A program made the translations under genes and the position numbers. A stretch of DNA of 64,000 nucleotides from Termitomyces sp. T153 (taxonomy: Eukaryota; Basidiomycota; Agaricomycetes; Agaricales; Lyophyllaceae): the NCBI GenBank assembly GCA_018296165.2, contig JACKQL020000003.1, forward strand, positions 1,178,001-1,242,000, read 5' to 3'. Below, piece after piece: positions 12,501 through 24,047 of this stretch. Under the pieces are notes generated by a model. It was given only the letters and a program-made list of their open reading frames with translations. It made no database searches and was not told the origin of the DNA. How positions within the stretch are numbered: position 1 is the first letter of the stretch; the number at the start of each line of letters is the position of its first letter.

Positions 12501-14083
12501 ACTCCCTCTGCCCCTACTTTGCCAAGTATTCTCTGCCTTGCAACTACTACTCTCTGTCTGTAAGTTCCAGCCTCTACAGCCATTAGCAACATTTGTTAAC
12601 AATAAAAGCAATACCTCAGCCCCACAACTAGTAACCAGCAACAACATCCTACCTCTATGTGATAATGGCACTACAACTTATAGCAACATACCCCATAGCA
12701 CCAAGGTCATTGCTAGCAACACATGCATGCTCATAGTTTAAGAATGGCTCAATGACATCATCAGACCTGAAGGCCTTAGCAATGCTGACTATGCTACTTT
12801 CATTTGCTATGCCTCCATGTTCTTTATTGCTGGTGGAAAGTTTTGGCAACAAAACAGAGATGGTGCCCACAAGCTCTTTATCCCTATTGATTGCCACTTA
12901 CATGTTTTAAAAGCCATGCATGATGACTTGGGAAATAGAGGTCTTTTTGCTACCTGCTTAGCATTACTAGAACACCTTTGATGGCCCCAAGTTAGTGCTG
13001 ACCTTGTTTGCTACATTCCCACTTGCCACATCTGCCAGGTCCATCAGACTATGAAAGTGCTTATCCCACCAACTGTTGCTACACCTGTGTGTTTGTTCAG
13101 CAAGATATATATTGACCCCATGTTCATGCCACTCTCCAATAGGTTCAAGTATGTCATCCAAGGATGTTGTTTGCTAACTTACTACTCCAAATTTTGCATG
13201 CTTGTTAGAGAAAACAGTGAAGCCATAGCAAGGTAGCTATATGAGGATGTTATCTGTTGTTGAGAAGCCCTTAGTGAGATTGTTACTGGCAATGGAGCAC
13301 CCATCTTGAAGGCTATTGCTTACCTGGTAAAGAAGTACAACTTGCACCACATCAGGGTCTCAGGCTAAAACAAGTGCACTAATGGTATTGTCAAATAACC
13401 AGATTTTGATGTTTGCCAAGCTCTCTTCAAAGCTGTTGATGGTAATCAGTCTAGGTGGAGTACAGCTACTTACTCTGAGGTTTTGGTCAGAACATGTTAT
13501 AGTTTGCAAGCAAATGGATTGTTCCCCTCACTATGCAATGACTGGTACCCACCCCTGTTTACCAAATGACATGGTTGAAGCAACATAATTGCAACTGCTG
13601 CCAAACTCATTCTTATTGTCCACCAACCTCATAGCTTGCTGAGTGATCAATCTTCAACATCACCAAGGAGACCTTGAGTGACTCCACAACAATGTCCTTA
13701 GTGCCCATTGCTTAGCTGCCATTTTCTTTGAAGCAGAACACACAGCTATGATTTGCAACTACAACTTTCAAACTGGTGACCTTGTTTTGATGAGGAACAC
13801 TAGGATTGAGGTGCTTCATAACAAAAAGATAAGGCCTGAATACTTGGGCCCTTTGGTGGTAATATCTTGTAACTATGGTGGCACTTACATTCTTTGTGAA
13901 CTAGATAGTTCAGTGTTACATTGCTCAGTAGCTGCCTTTTGTTTGGTCCCCTACTCTGCTAGAGAACACATCTTGGTATCTAGCAATGCTTTCAACATCA
14001 ACACTTCTTGTCTCTAAGAATTTGAACAAAGTGACCTTGTAGATGATGATGATGCTGGCAGTGATGCCAGTAATGAAGATTAA
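9560..14083 (+). pseudogene. B pol remnant (protease, RT, RNase H, integrase)
   Basis: The order follows the family. A protease-region reading at 9560-10,352 has TDSSS where the DSG triad is expected, followed by a conserved DILLDHPFDVLT block. RT lies at about 10,875-11,871, with LRIVHSLEPL, FQTPFGTLCLVTLPMGWTNS and a FIDD box near 11,566. Broken RNase H follows. Integrase zinc finger at about 12,890-13,040 has CHIC but Asn in place of the second His. The integrase core is broken at 13,050-13,600. The C-terminal end at 13,748-14,083 has GDLVLMRNTRIE and LGPLVVIS, then an acidic tail DDDDAGSDASNED. In-frame stops and shifts occur throughout. There is no chromodomain, unlike the K/D/F/G group. 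Confidence 0.7.
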
Positions 14084-14613
14084 AAATCATTTGCTAAGCC
14101 CTAGCAACATCTCTTGACTTTGCCTTTTGTCTCACATATATTCTTTACTAGTTATTCGGAAAAACTGTCTAATACCTTATAAAAACATTAAGTCTTTCAT
14201 TTTGTTATTCTTCTATTATGTAATCCTTGTTTAGAAAGCACATTATAGACACTTCCATTACCATCTTCTTGCTTTTGTTAAGATGCAATGCTTAGCTACT
14301 TATCACTAATGCTTGGCATGCCTTTGGAGGTTTTCATGCTATGATGATTTACTGAGCATTTCTTCCATTGTTGCTAGCATCAAGTAACATTTGCTAGTGC
14401 ATAATGACTTGTTTACCTTTGCTTATACTCTTTGCTTTTGGTTTATATGATCTTATCTTTCTTACTCTTGCAGATCTGATTAATTATGTTACATTTTTTT
14501 GGGCTCCTTAAGAGGCCAGTCTACAAACACAAAAGAAAATAAGATGCTCCTCAAGGGGGCTAGTCTTTATACAAATACTGTCACTGAAAAGTATATACAG
14601 GAGGTGGCAGTCA
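14084..14613 (+). other. B pol-to-antisense-ORF spacer
   Basis: AT-rich with no reading frame I would support. The same spacer is recognisable in reverse at about 1000-1400 in element Z, for example the blocks around 14,340-14,365 and 1268-1300, so it is part of the element and not host sequence. Confidence 0.5.
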
Positions 14614-16545
14614 CTAGGCATCAAGGTCGGCATTGTCACTGGGCCCCTTCCCCATCTCTCCCTCCTTCTAGCCCTTTTCACCAATACTCTGCCACTGTTG
14701 CTAGCAACCACTTAGTGACAGCAAACCTTGACCTTGCCTCCAACAACTCTGCCCTTGCCCTCTCCAACTCCTTTTGGAACCACTTCTCCAACATTGCTGC
14801 CCACTCTTTGTAGCCTCTTAGTAACATTGCCAACATTAGCAGTGTTGGCAAGGCCAGGTATTCCCTCAGCCATGCCAGCTTGTTGTTGCCCACCTGTTGC
14901 AGCAGTGTGCTTGCCCAGGTTCCCTAGCAATACTGTTAGTAAAAATTGACTAGCAAAGGAAAAAGACTTACTCATCATCAGACCACTGTCTCCTCTTTAC
15001 TCCCCTCATCCTTCTCCACCTCCATCACCTCTTTTTCAATCTCTTGCTCTCCAATCTCAGCAACTATCACTTTGGAAGTTCCTTCTCTCATCTCCATGTC
15101 TTCTTCTTGTTCCTCCTCTCCACCCTTGCTAGCAACTGAGGCAGGACTTGCTACATATTTATATGCCAAAGGCACATTGTTGCTATTGCTAGTGCTCTCC
15201 TTCTTACTAGCCTTGTTATCACTCTTCACTACCTCTCAACTCTTCTTCTGCTGCCTTCCCTTAGTGACTCTGCTACCCACCACAACTGTCCCATCCTGCA
15301 AAGTTGGCAAATTCAAGCTTAAGTGCTTGATCTGAATTGGTTTCTTCCTTGCTGCTAACTCATGTTGTCACTCTATAAAAGTTCTGGCCTGTTGCACTAA
15401 GGTTGTCTTTGCTGCTATGCCTCTTATAAACTTCTTGCAAGTGCTCCTTGACAACTTACCCCTGTATGAACAACCTTTTCTTGAGCTATCACAGCAATAG
15501 CAAGGTGGGTGCCAGTGGAGTACCAGCACTCCTCTGAATTGTTGTCAGCTCAGCAGTTGTTGCACTTGAAAGAGTTATTGGCAACCACACTAGCAATGAT
15601 TGCTAAGGACTTACCACTGCTTGTCTTTCTTTGAATGCTCACCTCTTCTCAGGCAACACTGTCATCTTCCCCCTTTGCCTTCTTGAGCACCACTCCTGTG
15701 CCCATGCCCATATCCACTACTGTCAAGGTCTTCCTCACAGACTTGCCAGCTTTTTGTTGGTGAATGTACCTTGAAGTGGTTCCTATAACAATGTTAGCAA
15801 AGATTGCTAAGGGTTAGCAAGGGATCAAGACTTACCACAAATCCCTCTCCCTCCTCCTCCTCTCTAGCCTTTCCTTTGCCCTTCTCATTACCTTTTAGAG
15901 TTGTTGCCACACTTGGCAACATTGCCAACTCCTTAGCAATGCCACCAGCCACATGCTTGAGACACATGCTTGAGAGTGGAGAGCCCAGCCTCCCCAATGT
16001 CCCCTTAATTCACATTAATATCACCTCTGCAGCTCTCACTGCACTTAACTTCCATTGCTACTGTCAACTTGCATGGTGGATGCTGGAAGTAGAACTGATC
16101 ATTTGAAGACAAGTCTTTGAATAATCAAAGTGACTTTAGTAGAAATACTAGCCTTGGCAATATTACTAGCACTTACCATCATGCCAGCCTCTAAATCCTC
16201 CAACAGAAACTCTAGCAACAATGGGAGAGGAGCCAAGCCAAAGCATTAATAATGTTGCCAAGAAGCAAAGAGGAAAACTTACAAAATGTTTATCAAATTC
16301 TCTAATCTAATCTTCCCCTTATATCTCTCATATAGTTGTTGACACTCTTTGTCAACAGTTGCAAGCTCCACCCACTCCATCTCACTTCCAGCCATCTCAA
16401 ACCACTAAAGCCAAATGATGATAGCAGTGACTGCTATCTGAGGATTTGTTGCCAAGGACACATATGTGATAGACAGAAAATGGTTGACTCAAGTAAGGAA
16501 TGCCTGGGCCATGGCATGCTTCTCAAGCTAGGAGGCGAGATCTGA
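14614..16545 (-). pseudogene. Antisense spliced ORF of element B (Cys-cluster, coiled-coil)
   Basis: This is a minus-strand gene-like region inside B, ending at the stop codon 14,614-14,616. The minus strand has repeated GTAAGT-type donors (plus-strand acttac near 14,970, 15,613, 15,831, 16,173 and 16,279), each followed by pyrimidine-rich sequence and AG, so it looks spliced. Readable pieces in order: DKECQQLYERYKGKIR; TLTVVDMGMGTGVVLKKAKG; NNSEECWYSTGT then PCYCCDSSRKGCSYRGK (a C-x2-C-x6-C unit); PIQIKHLSLNLP; a Lys-rich then Glu-rich stretch; KEWAAMLEKWFQKELERARA, an amphipathic helix; and an end SDNADLDA. Homologous pieces occur in the same order in element Z at 1-998. Stops and frameshifts show decay. 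Function is unknown; a DNA-binding or regulatory role is only a guess from the Cys spacing. The 5' limit is uncertain. Confidence 0.5.
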
Positions 16546-16666
16546 AGGCAGCAATAAAATTGAGATTGTTAAAAAGAGTAGAGAGATAAAAGACAGGAAG
16601 AAGAACTGACAAAGTCCAGCTAAATTGCTAGCTGCTTTTATTGTTACTCCTCTAGGCATATGGGCC

Positions 16667-17106
16667 TGTCAGGGGATGTCCCACTTGTTTTCCCTTCTTC
16701 TTCTATAGTTCTTGTTAGATTTCCCCTGCTATAGTTTTTCTTCATTCTCCTTCCTTTTCCCTATTTATTGGTCCTAGTTTCAGCCCTCAAGCTGCACTGG
16801 TTCTCTGTCAATAATTCAGACAAGTGTGGCTCCTTTGATACTGCCACCAGCTTATGTAACTGCTGACTAATTGCTGACACATTACTTTTGTCTTTTTTCT
16901 CTTTATGCTGTACAGTTGTTTCTTATGCTTCTGAAGCCTCTGAAATGTCACACCTGGCCTAGGGAATCTCCAGACTTGTTCTCTTTGGATTTTCCTTTGC
17001 TAGATGAGTAGTTATCTCAGTAGACACTGTACAGTACTGAATAGACTTTGGATTTCTCTTTGCCAGCTGTGTGATTGAGCCACAGCCTCCAGAGATTGCC
17101 CTTACA
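16667..17106 (+). repeat. D 5' LTR (440 bp)
   Basis: It runs from TGTCAGGGGATGTCCC to GCCCTTACA and has the same ends as 26,425-26,865. U3 differs from LTR types i and ii, while the part from about 16,972 onward (R-U5) is shared with them. Confidence 0.85.
16972..16982 (+). promoter_or_regulatory. Putative self-primer (5' end of R) in D LTR
   Basis: AGACTTGTTCT is the exact reverse complement of 17,109-17,119, just inside the element. It also marks where conservation between LTR subfamilies begins, as expected for a transcription start and R region. Confidence 0.55.
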
Positions 17107-17108
17107 GC

Positions 17109-17119
17109 AGAACAAGTCT
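17109..17119 (+). promoter_or_regulatory. Putative self-priming PBS of D
   Basis: AGAACAAGTCT begins two bases after the 5' LTR and has no TGG of a tRNA-type PBS. The same 11-mer follows the 5' LTRs of F (53,408-53,418), G and K (minus strand near 33,760 and 37,495). It pairs over exactly 11 bases with the LTR site, as in the Tf1 self-priming mechanism. Confidence 0.55.
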
Positions 17120-17223
17120 CTAGATTTGGTCTGGAAGCCCCCTTTCTGATTATATGAGCTTCTACTTAGTTCTTCAAAAGGTCTCTCCCCCACCAGTGTC
17201 TTAGTGCCTCCTGTGCTCCTTCT

Positions 17224-17656
17224 ATGACCCAGCCAACCCCTCCAGCACCTCCCCCTGATGCTTCAAGCCCCAAGAACAATGCCTGGAGTCATTTTCTGTC
17301 TCTGGAGACACAGGTTCAACTTACTCAAGCCTCCCTTACTTCCCACACAGCTAAACTCACTGGACTTCATCAAACTACTGAAGCAGTGTCCCTTTCTCTC
17401 CAAGCTCTTCTGGCACATCTCCCCCTTATTCCTACCACACCTCCAATGCCTCCAGTAGATCTAGAACAGTTTGTGTCTGCACCTAGCTCAGGCTTTTTGG
17501 CTCCAGCTGCTGCAGGATGGTTTGTATCTGCATCTGGCTTAGGCCTTTCAGCTCCTTATTCCAAACTTCCTTGTCCTGCACTCCCTGATGTATATGATGG
17601 AGATTGTGAGGCTGGGGAACATTTCCTCCAGTCCTATATTACCTATATTCAGCTGA
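17224..17656 (+). pseudogene. D gag, 5' part
   Basis: ATG at 17,224 starts MTQPTPPAPPPDASS, followed by a heptad-like segment LETQVQLTQASLTSHTAKL and a second TEAVSLSLQALL, then a Pro/Ala-rich region and PALPDVYDGD, where the capsid domain should start (HFLQSYITYIQL). At about 17,657 homology to the F and G gags stops abruptly at the boundary with foreign sequence. Homologous gags lie at 33,441-33,665 (minus) and 53,500-54,117. Confidence 0.75.
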
Positions 17657-18237
17657 AATTGGTCTGTCTTCTTCACTTATTTGAAACTTTCCTAGCACTT
17701 ATCAATCTGTTTCCCAGCCAGCTATCATCAGAAGCCCTTTTATTGAGGTCTCTGGGATGGATCCCAGAGTGGACAAGGTAGTGAATGCTATCAAGGCAAC
17801 ATTGTAGTTATTATAGCTTAGATTGCCAGTCCTTTGCCCCAATAGACTATTGTATTTCATGAATTTTTGCTTTTCTGACTTATTTCCTTAAAAAGGGCTG
17901 CCAGTTTTGAACTTCTTTGCTTGCTCATCATTGATCATCTCTGATCAGCTTTGATCTCTGATTGAGTGATGCACCACAGCTCCTTTTGCAATTTTTTTTT
18001 ACTTCTTTTCACTTCCCACAGTTTATTCTCAGTTTACCACTTCTATTCTTGCTTTAACTTGCTTCCCTCATTTGCTCTCTTTTGTTTAGGTGTGTTGGCA
18101 CTTTCTATACCTCTTCTGCCATTCCCTTGTGTTGTAGACATTGTATAACCATCTCCTAGCATAACTATACACCCTTTTCAATATATTCCTCAACATGTTG
18201 ACTTATTTTTGTGGTTTTTAAGGTTTTTGTCCATAAC
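17657..18237 (-). other. C 3' tail, no gene seen
   Basis: Poly-pyrimidine-rich on the plus strand, with a run of nine T at about 17,992-18,000. There are only short frames. It is probably the region after C's pol, possibly with LTR remains. I found no match to C's 5' LTR. Confidence 0.3.
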
Positions 18238-21200
18238 TTAGTTGGGTCCTGTGACTTGTGGGATTCCTTTGTGCAGATGTATGCCCTGGAGGTAGAGATC
18301 CTCCTCAATATTTCCTTCAGTCCTTTCTTCCCTTAGCTCTTGTAGTTTAGATGGAATGATGTCAATCCATTCCTCTATACTGGTAGGCAGAGTGATGTGT
18401 TGCCTAGCTTTGTAAGGAATGACCCTAAATGTTGCTACCCTTTCTTGCCACACTGTACCATCAAACTCAGCCACTATGTAGTTGCTCCCTCTAGTTCTTA
18501 TGAGCACTACCATAGGTCCCCAATAGTGAGCAGACATCTTCCCACTTAATAACTTGGCTGCCACCATATTCCTAACCAATACTAAGTCTTTTGGCTTGAA
18601 CTTGTACTCTTTAATAGAGGTTTTCTTTTCTCTTGTGAAGTTTTCTGCCCACTTCAACTTTTCCTTACTAACTCTGCTCCTCATCTCCTTCACATGCTAA
18701 TAGTGCTTTGCCAGTGCTTGAGCCCTTAAGCTAACTAGTTCTTCAGTAAACACTAGTCCTTCAGGCCAGTCCACTAATCAAGTTGCCTCCACTAAGTCCA
18801 ATGGTAGAATAGGATGTGCTCCAGTTACTAAGAAAAAGGGGGAACACCCAAACCTCTTTCTAACTGTGATTCTGTCTGCCCACATTACATGCCAGAAGAA
18901 CCAATACCACTTGGTCTTGTCTTCACAGGCTTTATACAAGGCTTGCTTCACATCCCAATGTGGTCTTTCTATCCTTCCATTAGCTTTAGAATTATAGGAA
19001 GCAATAGGCATGCCCTGTATCCCATACTTCTTAGATAGCCAATGTACCACCTTTCTGTACTAGAGGTGAGAGACTGTCCAAGGTTTACCTCTTCTCTGTT
19101 CTTCTTTCTTCTTGGTACTCTCCTACTGTAGAGGAAGAGGGTTCTTTTGGTAACAAGAGTGTAGACAAAGTTAGAACTGCCACTGGATTCAAGGTAGTTC
19201 CTGCTTTATTACTCTTCTCTTGCAACCTTAAGCCTATCCTCTGCTCCCTGTCTCTACCCAACTTCACTTCTTCTTGCACATCTTCTGGAGATGTTGCTAG
19301 CAAGTAACCTCTTGTGTCAATCTGGTCTATAAAGTCTTCCAACTTGAGGGGCACATACTTCTCCCAACCAGGTACTTTATTAATCTCATCTGGATATTCA
19401 AAGATCATTGGTTTGGGATCATCCAATAGTGACTGATCTACAGGAGCATACTCCTCATCCCCTAGCTGCTTCTCCCTGTGAGATAAACTATCCATACTGA
19501 AAGTTTTCCCTGGGACATGCCTCAAGATGAAGTGATACATAAGTACAGCTTCTACCCAGCACATTATAGTGGCATTAGGCCCAATCCCTAGATTGCTTAG
19601 CATCCCTTTCAGGTACTTAGCATCACTCTCAACAATAAGCTTCCTGCACCTTAGTAACTAATAGCTGCTGACTTGTAAGGCTCTCATAAGACTATACAAC
19701 TTCTTCTTAGATTGTGAAAACCTGGCCTCTCTCTTATTCAGAGTGATTAACTCTAGTCTAGCACAAGTTCTTATCTTGGGATTGCTACCATCCTCCTGGA
19801 AGATACCAAATCCAACAGCTGTCTAAGAAGTGTCCACTGCCAAGATTACAGCACCTTCAGACTCATAGTCTATAGGTTTCAGGGCTGCACCACTTGCTAA
19901 CCTCCTCTTCATTTCCTTCAAGGCTTCCTTCTGCTCCTCTCCCCAGACAAAGGCCACATCCTCCTTGGTCAGCCTATTAATAGGTTCTGAGATCTTGGCA
20001 TAATCTTGAATGAACATCCTAAATATGCCACAAGTCCCCAGAAACTTTCTAACCTCTGAGACATTATGACAGTCTCCCCAGCTCATGACCACTGCATATC
20101 TCTTTGTTTCTGGTTTGCAACCTTTATAGGAGCACAAGTGACCTACTACAGTTATTTCATCTGCACATAGCACAGACTTAATCCCTGAAAAGGTTCCTCC
20201 AGCATACTTGATGTGCTGCACAATTCTATTCACATTGTTCAGGTGCTTCCAGACAAAGCACCTAATCTCCTTGTTTTCTGCAATGGTCTCATAACCTCCA
20301 CCTTCTAGCTCATACTTAGTCTCTGGTCCTCTTATTGGAACATCATCAATGTAATGCCAAGTGAGATGGGGTATTTCTTCCTGCAAGATATAGGTAACAT
20401 CATCATGGAATATAGGAACTGAATTAGTCCATCCCATTGGTAATGTAACCAATCTCAGGGCTCCATAGGGTGTCTGAAAGGTTGTATAATCTCTGGACTT
20501 AGGATCCAAAGTTCTTTCATCATATCCAACATAGAGATCACACATGCCTCCACATGCTCTTCTAGCAAAGTGGTTGGCTAGCTCTTCTGTAGCAGGAGGT
20601 ACTCCAGAATGTGCTATTGTGACCTTGTTTAGAGGTTCCAAACTATGCACAATCCTTAGACTTTTTCCATCCTTCTTCAGAACTGCAAACCATTGTGATC
20701 TATATGAGGAATTTGGCCTCTCATAATTTCCTGCTTCCAACTTCCTCTTAATCTCTTTGCACAGATCATTGTACTTTCCAGGAGGAATGGGTCTGTTTTT
20801 TCAACACCCATGGCTGGTGAGGTACTACTGGCATCACCACTGGTAGAAAGTATTCCTCTTTGAACTTCCCCTTCTAACTATCATTCCATATAAAAGCTTC
20901 ATTTTGCTGCATTATCAAGTGGTGCAGTAACTTTCTTTCTTCTGTTCATAGAAACTCCTCTTCATGTGCTTTGTCTATAATCTGTTTGCACTCCTCTGTG
21001 TACCTCTTAGTAGGTCTGAATTTGGGTGGATTTGGATTCAAAGGTGGCATATCCTTTAAAGGGTCCCCAATGATATTCCTCTCTATCCTGAACTCTTCTG
21101 GTGTAGTACCTAGGACTGGCCTAACTTTCTTGGCTACAGGCTTATACTTCCCAAACACTTGTACTGTTTCTTCCTGGCTTTTCTCCTCCCCACTCTTGAA

Positions 21201-22129
21201 TTCTTCAGGTAGGTATCCTAGCTCCCTATTCAGATAAGCTCCTAATAACTGCCCTGTTCTCTCCCCTGCTATTCCAGTAGCATGGTAAGCAGACAAGAAT
21301 GCATTCCTGAGTTCTTGTTGCTCAAAACTCTTCTCTTTAACACAGTACCTCTTGATTCAGAAATCCTCCTCTTCACTGCCCTCTATCATGACTGCAGCCT
21401 CTCCTTGGTCAGGGATCAATTCCTCAAGGCTGACACTTTTCCCAAGTCTTCATTTTTGTCAAGAGGTTTCTTTCCTCTCTCAAAGGTGGGTAGTGCAGTT
21501 CTCTTCCCAGTATTAGGGTCCCTGATGGTGATAATTGCACTCCCATCCTTCAAGTTCTGCACATTGCTCTCTGTTGCTGTGTCAAATGGCCTCCCCAGTA
21601 GTACTGTATAGGCAGGTTTCTCAAATATATGCACTTGCAAGTATATTGTGAAACCTTCAGCAAACTTGAAGGGCACATTCTTAGCCATTCCCAAAGACTC
21701 ATTGACTTGTTGATTGGCACTCTCCATATGCAGCCTTATGTCAGGATTCCAAGTTAGGCCCAAACTTAGAGCTTTGTCCAAGGCCATATACACAATTTGA
21801 GACCCACTATCCAATATGGCTTCCACCTTAGCTTAGTCATTCACACTAGGGTACAGAGATTTTAACACTTGTAAGTCTCTAGCCACATAGACCATTTCTA
21901 GCCTATCCCCTAGTGGAAGCTGTTCTAAGAAAGTAGCAACACAGTCTTCATGAACTACTGATCCCTTTGGAATTTCTTCTTCTTCACCTTTTGAGATATG
22001 ATAACTTGGTTGAGGCAAGTCATCTATATTGACTTGTATTATCACAGATTCCTCCTCACTATCCTGCACAAAGACCTTGGCTGCTGACCATTTGGTAGCA
22101 CCTTCTTTTTTTCTCCAGGTCTTCTCCAA
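18238..22129 (-). pseudogene. C pol (protease, RT, RNase H, partial integrase)
   Basis: Reading minus from about 22,129. Retropepsin starts with AILDSGSQIVYM (DSG intact) near 21,820 and has a TVLLGRPFDTAT block. A linker follows, then RT at 20,740-19,823 with LRIVHSLEPLNKV, TFQTPYGALRLVTLPMGWTN and YIDDVPIRGP (catalytic YIDD intact). RNase H covers about 19,880-19,480, with VDTS and a SDAKYLKGML block. Integrase is severely shortened: the HHCC finger and the first catalytic Asp region are missing between about 19,085 and 19,050, and reading resumes at YNSKANGRIERPHWD. The C-terminal domain at 18,693-18,238 has KFKPKDLVLVRNM and ends PQVTGPN. One stop lies after the protease-RT linker and one in RNase H. 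It shares RT type with B. Confidence 0.8.
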
Positions 22130-22225
22130 AGCTTCCTATATTGCTGGTACCTTCAACAGTTCCCTAGTAGAGACTGTTACTTCACTATCCAGTATTTTAC
22201 TAACAATTTCTTCTTCCTCCCTTTG

Positions 22226-23883
22226 CTATATTCTGAGTTGATACAAGTCTTTCTTCTCATTTTGAAATTTCATCACTCTGTCTCCATTAACAGCAGGCAC
22301 CTGCTCAAATGGCAGACTTCCTTTTTCTATCTCTATGACCTCCTTTTGCCTTCTTAGATCACTCTCAGGTGGTAGTGGTGTCCTCAATTCAGGCTGGACC
22401 TTGCCATTTATCACCCTCCTTGAGTTCTCTAAAAACCCTCCTGTTTCTGCTGCTGGGTACCCTTCTCATAAACCTGACTCCTAGTGGTTACCAGACTTGA
22501 CACCAAGTTCTGCAATTCCTCTATCTTCTTCTCCAAGTCTTCTTTCTCTTTGGGCACTGCCTGCACATGAGTAGCTACACTTGGCATAGTTACTAAGGGT
22601 TCCTCTACCCAACCATAAAAGGCTGCAGCTTTTGGATCCATGATTGCCTTGACCCCTTTCTTTAGGAGGCACATTAGGTGGACTCCTGGGAATAAGATTC
22701 CTAGAAGGTAATCTAAGCTTGCCTTCAAAAAGAATGAGCTTTCCCTCTTGGAGTTGAGTTTTGAGGTATCCACAATCATTGGTATGATGTCCTAGCTCCC
22801 AACAATGATAACAGTTTATCCCAGCAGCTGTATTGCTGTTGCCTTGGAACTGCATGGTCTGCAGAGTCTGTGCAGATACTCCAATCCTATTCTGCAGTCC
22901 TCCTTGCACAAGGGCTGACTTTTTGCCTTCCACTCATTGTTCATGGTCTGCATAAATCCCCTCAAGCTACTCATCTCTTTTCCCAAAGCCATAACTCCAT
23001 CCTGAAGGTTGGCTAACCTTCCCTCAGTCTCCAAATCAGCCTCCTGCTTGACCTTGATCATCCCTGGCCCTCTTTCTTTTGTAGTTTCTTCACTCCTGAA
23101 GGAAGTTCCAGAGTCTACTAAAATAGCCACTATGTTTATGACTTCTTTTAGATAAAATCTGTCATCTTTGTGTCTCTTCCTGTTAACATCACTATAATGT
23201 CCATATTTTTGTAATGCTTGGGCCAAAATGAGCTCCCTGAATGCTGGAGTAAAGCATCTAGTGAATTTCTCCACCAGTGCTCCATTCTCAAACACTCCTG
23301 TCAACTTCTTGGCCTCTGCTCAGAACTTCCTGACAAGTGCATGAATTTCTTCTGTATCATTCTAACTTAACCTGGCATGCTCTCTGCAGATCTTGTCAAG
23401 CATAGCCATGCTTCCTTCTTCAGATATTGCTTCTGGATAAGAACTCTGCACTTCTTTTACAAAGGTCTCCCAGCTTGATCTATTACTAAAACTGTCCAAT
23501 CCTCTCCATTTACTGTCTGTTTCTGCATCTGCATACTCTGTTAACTTTTCCTTTCTTTCTTCATCATCATTTATTCCTGCAGCCTTGAAGAGGCTTTCCA
23601 TCTTCCAGATGAAGCAGTGGACTTCCAATGTCTGAGTATGAGTGAAGTGAGGTGCATCACAGCTTGTAGACAGTGGTAACTTTTGTTTTGGAACTTCTGC
23701 TGGCATGTTGAATGTTTGATTTTGCAATGTCAATGTATTGTTATTTTTAGTGGTCTTCTTTCTGCTTGCTCTTAAGATTTGTTCAGGGTCCCCAACACTA
23801 GTTAGATTGAGTGCTTTAGTCTTGTTGCTGTGGGTTGTGGGCTTGTGAACTTGCTCTGTGGTGTTGACCCTTTGGTTTGGCAC
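22226..23883 (-). pseudogene. C gag with CCHC knuckle, frameshifted
   Basis: From ATG at 23,883 the protein has a Thr/Asn/Lys-rich leader, then capsid-like TLEVHCFIWKMESLFKAAG, SSWETFVKEVQSSYPE and LDKICREHARLS. It continues after a stop with LVEKFTRCFTPAFRELI and a nucleocapsid knuckle CYHCWELGHHTNDC (C-x2-C-x4-H-x4-C). Next comes EGKLRLPSRNLIP, the same post-knuckle signature as B's, and a coiled-coil EDLEKKIEELQNLVSSLV. Two frame changes near 22,800-22,900 separate the pieces. It is longer and less decayed than B's gag. Confidence 0.75.
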
Positions 23884-24028
23884 TGTTCTCTTCAGTCTTT
23901 CTGGGGTAGACCCTCATAGTGCAAATGATATTTTGATTTTAGCTTGATGTGTGAACTGTGCTTGCTGGTCCACAAAGTTTTGAACTTGATGACAGTGCTT
24001 CTTCTTGTAAACTTTCTAAGCCAAAGCC

Positions 24029-24045
24029 CCTTGTGGTGGGCTCCA
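24029..24045 (-). promoter_or_regulatory. C primer binding site
   Basis: On the minus strand TGGAGCCCACCACAAGG, identical to B's PBS, lies two bases after the 5' LTR end. Confidence 0.65.
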
Positions 24046-24047
24046 GA

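Noticed and set aside
14946..15335. Plus-strand Ser/Thr-rich open frame
   Set aside because: It is the complement of the Lys/Glu-rich antisense ORF, whose homologue in Z supports the minus strand.
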